Assembly (NCBI RefSeq): GCF_040436345.1
Contig: NC_133238.1
Coordinates: 2,889,267 to 2,953,266 of the forward strand
Length of the DNA stretch: 64,000 nt
Source: Pagrus major
Taxonomy: Eukaryota > Chordata > Actinopteri > Spariformes > Sparidae
Direction of reading: 5' to 3'
In this document: in pieces, positions 58,415 to 64,000 of the stretch
Layout: each line of letters starts with the position of its first letter
Numbering within the stretch: position 1 is the stretch's first letter
Program-made: the position numbers and the translations under genes
Notes under the pieces: model-generated
What the model saw: the letters and a program-made list of their open reading frames with translations, nothing else
Databases searched by the model: none
What the model was told of the DNA's origin: nothing

Positions 58415-59690
58415 GAGTTTTAAGATTTCTTGTTGTTGTGGGGACAGAGGACAGGCTGTCATTTGCTTCATTATGATGTAACTTTGAAATCAAACATCTG
58501 GTTACGCACTGTAACAGTCCTGTGTAGAACAGAGAAAACAGCTCTCCATGCACTGAGAGGCATGCGGGAGAGAACGCCCCAAATAACAGTGACAAAGCAC
58601 CATATACCGAACCGACCACAGATAGAAACAGTTTATAGAGCAGGGGGTTAACAGATAATTAAAATAGTTGTATTCCTTTTCAGTTAAAATTCCAATTTAA
58701 AATATGTTCTCTTTCAAATCAAACACGCCAGGACCATGCAGCACTGTCTACACAATAGAAATGCCAAGTTGTGGTGGAAATCATCCTTGATTCTGTCGAT
58801 GAAATGAAGTGTATATGAACAAGAATTAACAAAAAAAAAACTGATACAAAGGATATTTTTAACCTCAAAATCCCATTTGTAAATGCACACCTGTGATCTA
58901 TAAATCTCAAATCAACTTAAATTGACGGCACCTGACTTGTTTTTTCTTATATAATGCAGCACAAATCGGGTTAGTCAGGAGTAACTATGAAACAACAGAA
59001 AATCAAACTTTCAGGAAGACTAAATCACAGTGATGGTAGAGGATATTGAAGCCAGACAACATGTATTATTCAGTGGACCAAACAGTGGGTTGACAAACAG
59101 CTAAACACACAGTGTTTGGCTGATGCACATTGTTTCAAAAAGCTGATGCAAAGTTCACAACAGGTATTGCAGTTTGGGATAAACATAACGAGCAGGAAGA
59201 TTATTTATGTCAAGTCTAGACTTTGCCTAGCGATAAGATCATTTCCATGACAGAAAGATCATAGAAATAACTACTTATACATGTTTTTCTGGTTAAGTCA
59301 TACTTAGGATCAAAACTGATCTTCAGTCTGATTTATAAATGAGGCCCTGTTGTATTAGACAACATTATTTTTAGCTAGGTGTAGCTAATTAATAACCAAC
59401 AATAATGAATGAGCTGTGTATAATTTAAATTCTATTCTTGACCTGTTCTGTCAACAAAAACAAAACAAATCGAAGTGCAAGGTGGATCAGAACAGCTACT
59501 AACGGACCTGCAGTGAGAAGCTGTCCATCACATTTATGACCTGTGCTTGTGTTTGTTGGAACACTTAATTGAAGCAATATGATGTTTACCCTGAAACATT
59601 CTAACCAAAGACTCCTTGTTCCTCTCGGCTGTGTCCTTCACTTAATTGGAAATATTCTAACAAAGCATCTTACCCTACTAACTTACTTTC
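58415..59690. other. Intergenic, no gene seen
   Basis: AT-rich spacer, no supported exon or clear repeat; short frames only. Confidence 0.4.
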
Positions 59691-59694
59691 TGGT

Positions 59695-60160
59695 TTGATG
59701 TTTGTGGAGATGGATTCATACTGCAGCAGGACAATGAGCCTGACACACCTCAAAGCATTGACAGGACTACTTGAAGATCAAAGAAGACCAGCAAGCCCTG
59801 ACTGTCACCTGACTCCAACCATCTCCAACATTTATGCGGGCACTAAGAAGTCCAAGCATTCTGAGACATTACAAGAAGCTTTGAGAAAAAACGTCAAATC
59901 ATGCTGGGATAAAATGAGTCATCAGGTTTTGCACAAACTTGTGAAATCCATGCCAGCTCAAGTGCATGATGTCAGTAAAACAAAGGGACAAACCAAATAT
60001 ATTTAGATATTCTGAAATTCATGGACAGTTTGGACAAAAGAGTCAACCTTTCACACAAATTGTTCATAATAATTTGCACTGAAAATAAAAATAGCACTAC
60101 ATTCTAAATAAATGCAAAACATTAATATCTTGAGTGGTCTCAGACTTTTGGAAGCCATTG
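59695..60160 (+). mobile_element. Tc1/mariner-like transposase C-terminal remnant
   Basis: A frame at 59695-60006 ends in SCWDKMSHQVLHKLVKSMPA and a final KGQTKYI, the usual C-terminal wording of Tc1-like DDE transposases. Upstream, the place of the conserved 'QQDND.KHTS' block is degenerate (a 'gcaggacaatgagcctgaca' word is left in another frame context). Downstream, 'gagtggtctcagacttttgg' at 60133-60152 resembles a Tc1 terminal repeat. Truncated at the 5' side; inactive. Confidence 0.6.
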
Positions 60161-60167
60161 TATTTTT

Positions 60168-60469
60168 AAAGGTGCACTATGTAGTTTAGGGGAAAAAAGT
60201 AATCAGAAGAAAAAACATTGACTCATGTCTAAACAATATAAAATATATATAATAAACAAACTCGCTTTGTTTTCATGACTGAATGAACAAACTGACCTGG
60301 AAGGACAACAAAATTTCATACTGTTTTATTTTATATTTGGCGGACCCTGCCACCTTTCTAGTTTCAAACAATGCTCTGGGGAGTTTGTATTGGTACCTCA
60401 TTAATATTGTAAATATTAAAATCACGAGTTTAAATTTCTCCAAAAAGTACATATTGCCCCTGTAAAGGT
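60168..60469. repeat. Dispersed MITE-like repeat, copy 4 (inverted core)
   Basis: Ends 'aaaggtgcactatgtagttt' and 'gtacatattgcccctgtaaa'; the core is in reverse orientation relative to copies 1-3 ('ggcggaccctgccacctttc', 'tttcaaacaatgctctgggg'). Confidence 0.75.
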
Positions 60470-60526
60470 TTGATTTAAAAGAAGAAGAAGAAAAGACTCA
60501 TCATTTTTACAAAACTGCAAAACGTG

Positions 60527-62045
60527 TTTTAATTGGAAAAGAGGCAAAAACCAGAACAAGTATAAAAACAGTTGTCAGCTTTTGGCACACAGTGCACATT
60601 CCACACAGCTGACAAAGTGTTTACAAAAAGAGGCAGCATGTGTTCAGCACACTCATTAATGTTACAATACTGTGAAAAGATTCCCAAAAAGCCTACAGTA
60701 TGCTTTAAAATTACAGTACAGCTCTGAATAAGGACACTCGTCTGCTCTAAAATATAAATAACAAAGGATTTCAATTATAAGCATCACAAACCCACGACAT
60801 ATTCCCTTTGGTAGATCAGGGTTAACAAGGCGTATTCAGTGTCAGTGCAGTTGCGCTTTCCTGCTAAAGGACGGCAAATCAGGCCAAGACAGCGCCCACA
60901 AACACACACCTGTACTACTGTCCACACAAACACAAAAACATCATAAAATGCAACCTGACAGCCCTTAGAAAGTGCAAACCAGCCGGCAGTAGACCAACAG
61001 AAAGGTCGTTGTTGTAAATACAGAACAAAAAAAAAAAGATTTCTTTATGTTTCTCTACATTTCACCTTGGTGAGGATGAATGGACATTCGAAGGTGATCA
61101 AGGAAGTTTAGGAAAGTAACGGAACACTGGCCGTAAAAAAAACTGTCACACTTACAGGTCCTCGACAAGCCACACCTCCAGCCAATCATTTTGGAGAAAT
61201 GGAAATTATGTTTGTTATTATGATAGCAAAACGCTCTTTACAATGCAATATGAGCAGCCGGGATGTTTCTGAGCCAATGAGTCATAAATCTGACCTCAAT
61301 TTAACATAAATCCAAAATACTGCAGCATGAAAGGAGCATTCTGGCATTTTGAGAAAAGTTTGCTGCGTTACTCAGAGTCAGATTTTCATATTGACAGTAG
61401 CCATTTCCATGACAACCTAGCACATCCATCCGCCACTATCAATGTTATTGTTTTTTTGTCTATACACATCAGTGTTTAATTTCTGCTCTTCCAGTACAGA
61501 GATACTGTAGTTCTTGATTAGGTTCTTGATCTGTTGCTAAGTTTGCCTGCTGTTTATGGATACTGGCTACTTGTACATTAAATAACTGTTAGGTTGCATA
61601 CAGGCATATGGGATGCTGCTGGCCAGTAGCAGGTTCCTTGTTCATGGCTATTATGTGGTATTGGATCAGCCCATAGACTCGAGTACTCCCCGATAACTGA
61701 TCCAGCATTTAATAAGTGGGTTTCAGGATGCATGGCAATGTGATGAAACAAAGGAAACCTTAGTGCTGTACTGTACCACCAGACTACAAAGCAGCTTCTT
61801 TGCTTATTTAGGTCATATAGAGGCATCAGTATTACAGTCACACTGTTTCATAACCGTTACAAACTGATTGTAGTAGGTTTAATCAAACTGCATTATATGT
61901 GTCCTGGCTGGCTGTCGTAGTGACTCTGGATTCTGCAGCAAATTATTATTTCCCAAAATGTCAGATTGTTCTTTAAAGCGAGTTAAGAGAAAGCATATGA
62001 GAGAGTAATCCTCCCCTGTCTCCAGGAGGCTGGTTGTGCAGGTCT
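60527..62045 (-). other. Probable 3' UTR of the right-hand minus-strand gene
   Basis: Lies directly downstream of the stop codon at 62046-62048. The minus strand shows ATTAAA at 60532-60527, a plausible weak polyadenylation signal. No coding exon is visible. The extent is an inference. Confidence 0.35.
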
Positions 62046-62653
62046 TTACGAGCCGTGGTAGTGGTGGATGGTGCTGGCCACAGCCTGCTTGTATCTGTGC
62101 TCAGCCTGGTTACTGCTGCTGTAGTCGAGGCAGCTGCTATCGCTCAGCTCCTCCGCTGTGTCTCCAAAGCCATGGTAGTGTCCGTAATGCAGGAAGTCCC
62201 TGCAGTCTGCTCCCATCAGCCCCCACCAGGCCGGACGGTGGGACACACAGCTGCTGGGACTGCCGGTCAGATGCAGTGAGCCACACATGTCAGCAAAGGA
62301 GTGCCGAGCAGGCGCTGCTGCCTGCTGATTGGCAGGAGGGGAGGACGGTGAGGAGAGGCTTTTGGCTTTAGGGCCATCTTGGTCAGCATAAGGCAGTATG
62401 TGATGATGGCCGTTGGTGGTGGCTTTGGTGTCATCTGCTTTAAAACATTCTGCTTAAAAGAAAAGTTTGAAAGTTAATTTCTTAGTAAGCAGATCATGCA
62501 ACATTGTGCTTAATAATTATTTTCTATTATTTTCCACATAACATGCTTTATTTTATCAGCACAAAAGCTCACCTGAGTTGAGGTCCTGCGTGGCCTCCAT
62601 GTTCATATTCTCCAAATCATCACCTCCACAGCTCTGCATCTGCACCAACACAT
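62046..62653 (-). CDS. 3' end of an unrecognised gene (last two coding exons seen)
   Basis: Two exons on the minus strand fit together: 62653-62573 and 62452-62046, with donor TCAG|gtgagc, acceptor taag|CAG (or three bases further, AA), and a stop at 62046-62048. The visible 162-163 residues begin DVLVQMQSCGGDDLENMNME and end HHYHGS. They are rich in Ser, His and Tyr, include NGHHHILPYADQD, SLSSPSSPPANQQ and WWGLMGADCRDFLHYGHYHG, and have no membrane segment, so this looks like a disordered C-terminal tail. The first exon starts in phase 1, so more exons lie to the right. I do not recognise the family and give no function. Confidence 0.65.
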
Positions 62654-64000
62654 CTGCAGCAGGAGACAGTGAGAATGATACAGACATCTGAATATAAATC
62701 ACATCATACATCTGACAGATTACATTTCGATTACATAAATACTAAGTAGGTTGTATTTGAATATTATTTAAAAACTGACAAATTAAACACTGGCTTTAAG
62801 GAGGGCCTTTAGTGATTTTAGTGGTCACTGTAGGGGAGGGTGAGACGAAGGGTATTTAGTTGGTTGGAATTTGCCACCTCACTGCAGGATGCCACTGAAC
62901 CTTTTAATGGGCCAACTGAGAGTATGATGAATAGCTGATAAGGTGTTAAAGGAGTGAAGGATCTAAAATATGATTTAAGCTAGGAGCTGAACTGCATTGC
63001 TTTGAGTGTGCATGTTTATGTGCCTGCTGGGACACTCAGTATCCATACTATGAATGATGAACTTGAAAAACAACCCTGACTTAAAGAAAAGCTGAGATGC
63101 TGTGAACTGTTAATAAAAACAGCAATGATTTGAAAATCCTTTTTAACCTATATTCAACTTAATGCATTAGAAAGTCAACATATGTTATGTTAAAACTCAG
63201 TTTTGGGTTTTGCAAATACACTCATTCTGAATTTGATGCCTGCTTCATGTTGGGACAGGGGCATGTTTACAATCCGCTGTCATTGTTTGCTGCTGAAGCT
63301 GGTCCTGCACTCCAGCCTCTGGCCTCTGGTCCTATACTCCAGACACCAGGTGCCTGTGCAGTGACCTGCCCTGACCTGCAGCCAAATATTCTGGCGGCAG
63401 TTGCTGTTCCTGACCCCCTGCCTCGTCGCTGGCTCCCGGAGCGGTGTCCAGGTCCAGAGCTGCTCTGCTAATCTAGTCATCCTCCTGCCCCAGCTCCAAG
63501 GCAGTCCAGTTTCGTTGCCAGCTTCTAGAGCTGCTTTGCAAGCATCCAGGCCTTAATCCAGAGTTGCTCCACCCTTTGGCCCTGCCTCCTGGTCTCCCTT
63601 CAGATCTGCTCAGAACATCTGGCTTGCCAGGACGTCCACCTGAGTGGACCCGGCCCCCATCCACCCTCCTGGCTAATTTGTTATATGAGATATTTATTTA
63701 CTATGATGGAAGGTTCATTCAAGGAACAATGAGTTATTCATTTTAAGAGACCTGTCTTTTTTTCTCTTCTATATATTTACTATTGCTCTTTAACAAAGCA
63801 AGAGTAATTCATATTCATATTCTTATTGTAGTGCACTGTTTCACTGAAGGTATAATCAAAGGCACATTTCAACTAAAGACCATGATGCGATGGTACCGCA
63901 CCAGCCATTGCACCCCATGACTACTCAGTAGTCATTACTACATTATTACATGAGACTACATCTCGAACTTGAACTACACACCTGTAAAGTTTGTACTGCA
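62654..64000. other. Intron of the right-hand gene, no exon seen
   Basis: The next upstream exon of the minus-strand gene was not found before the window ends. A GC-richer stretch at 63290-63664 has overlapping open frames on both strands but no motif, and I treat them as chance or repeat. Confidence 0.35.

Noticed and set aside
63187-63664. Overlapping open frames on both strands near the right edge
   Set aside because: GC- and Pro/Gly-rich, no motif, and frames open on both strands at once, which fits base composition rather than coding.

Overview
This is nuclear DNA from a ray-finned fish, most likely a spiny-rayed teleost. Genes have many short exons with GT/AG introns, a vasa gene with the fish-type RG-rich N-terminus is present, microsatellites are abundant, and the transposon set (Penelope-like, hAT, Tc1/mariner-like, L2/Rex-type LINEs, foldback MITEs) is typical of fish. 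Nothing prokaryotic was seen. Splice models were built by hand from GT/AG sites, with reading phase carried across every junction.

Layout. (1) 1-6.4 kb holds no gene I can support; it contains a broken Penelope-like retroelement and a second end fragment of the same family. (2) 6472-10804 (+) is a cyclic nucleotide-gated channel alpha subunit, closest to CNGA3, in seven coding exons (634 aa), with a striking exon of twelve KKDx tetrads. (3) 10.8-17.8 kb is intergenic: the channel 3' UTR, a large inverted-repeat element and a long (CA)n tract. (4) 17812-29199 (-) is a full ube3a (E6AP HECT ubiquitin ligase) in eleven coding exons (878 aa); one of its introns holds a hAT transposon nested inside another hAT transposon. 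(5) 29.4-33.3 kb is intergenic and repeat-rich. (6) 34352-43645 (+) is ddx4/vasa in 22 coding exons (631 aa), with a 495-bp foldback element in one intron and a 2.6-kb transposon-filled intron. (7) 45591-58285 (+) is a coiled-coil gene in eleven coding exons (650 aa), tentatively ccdc14. A 5.6-kb intron in it contains a LINE inserted in a GATA microsatellite that looks like the expanded 3' tail of a second, oppositely oriented LINE. (8) 62046-62653 (-) is the 3' end of a gene I do not recognise; it continues beyond or near the right edge.

The genes do not form one pathway: they are a phototransduction/sensory channel, a ubiquitin ligase, a germ-cell RNA helicase, a probable centrosome/cilium protein and an unknown. 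The best regulatory clues are a ZNF143-type motif and a YY1-type motif upstream of ube3a, an E2F-type site upstream of vasa, and an RFX X-box upstream of the ccdc14-like gene. I found no clearly new biological system. The most interesting observations are the UG-repeat-filled introns of the ccdc14-like gene, the nested transposons with readable target-site duplications, and a tandem splice acceptor at ube3a exon 2 where the upstream choice would create an immediate stop.
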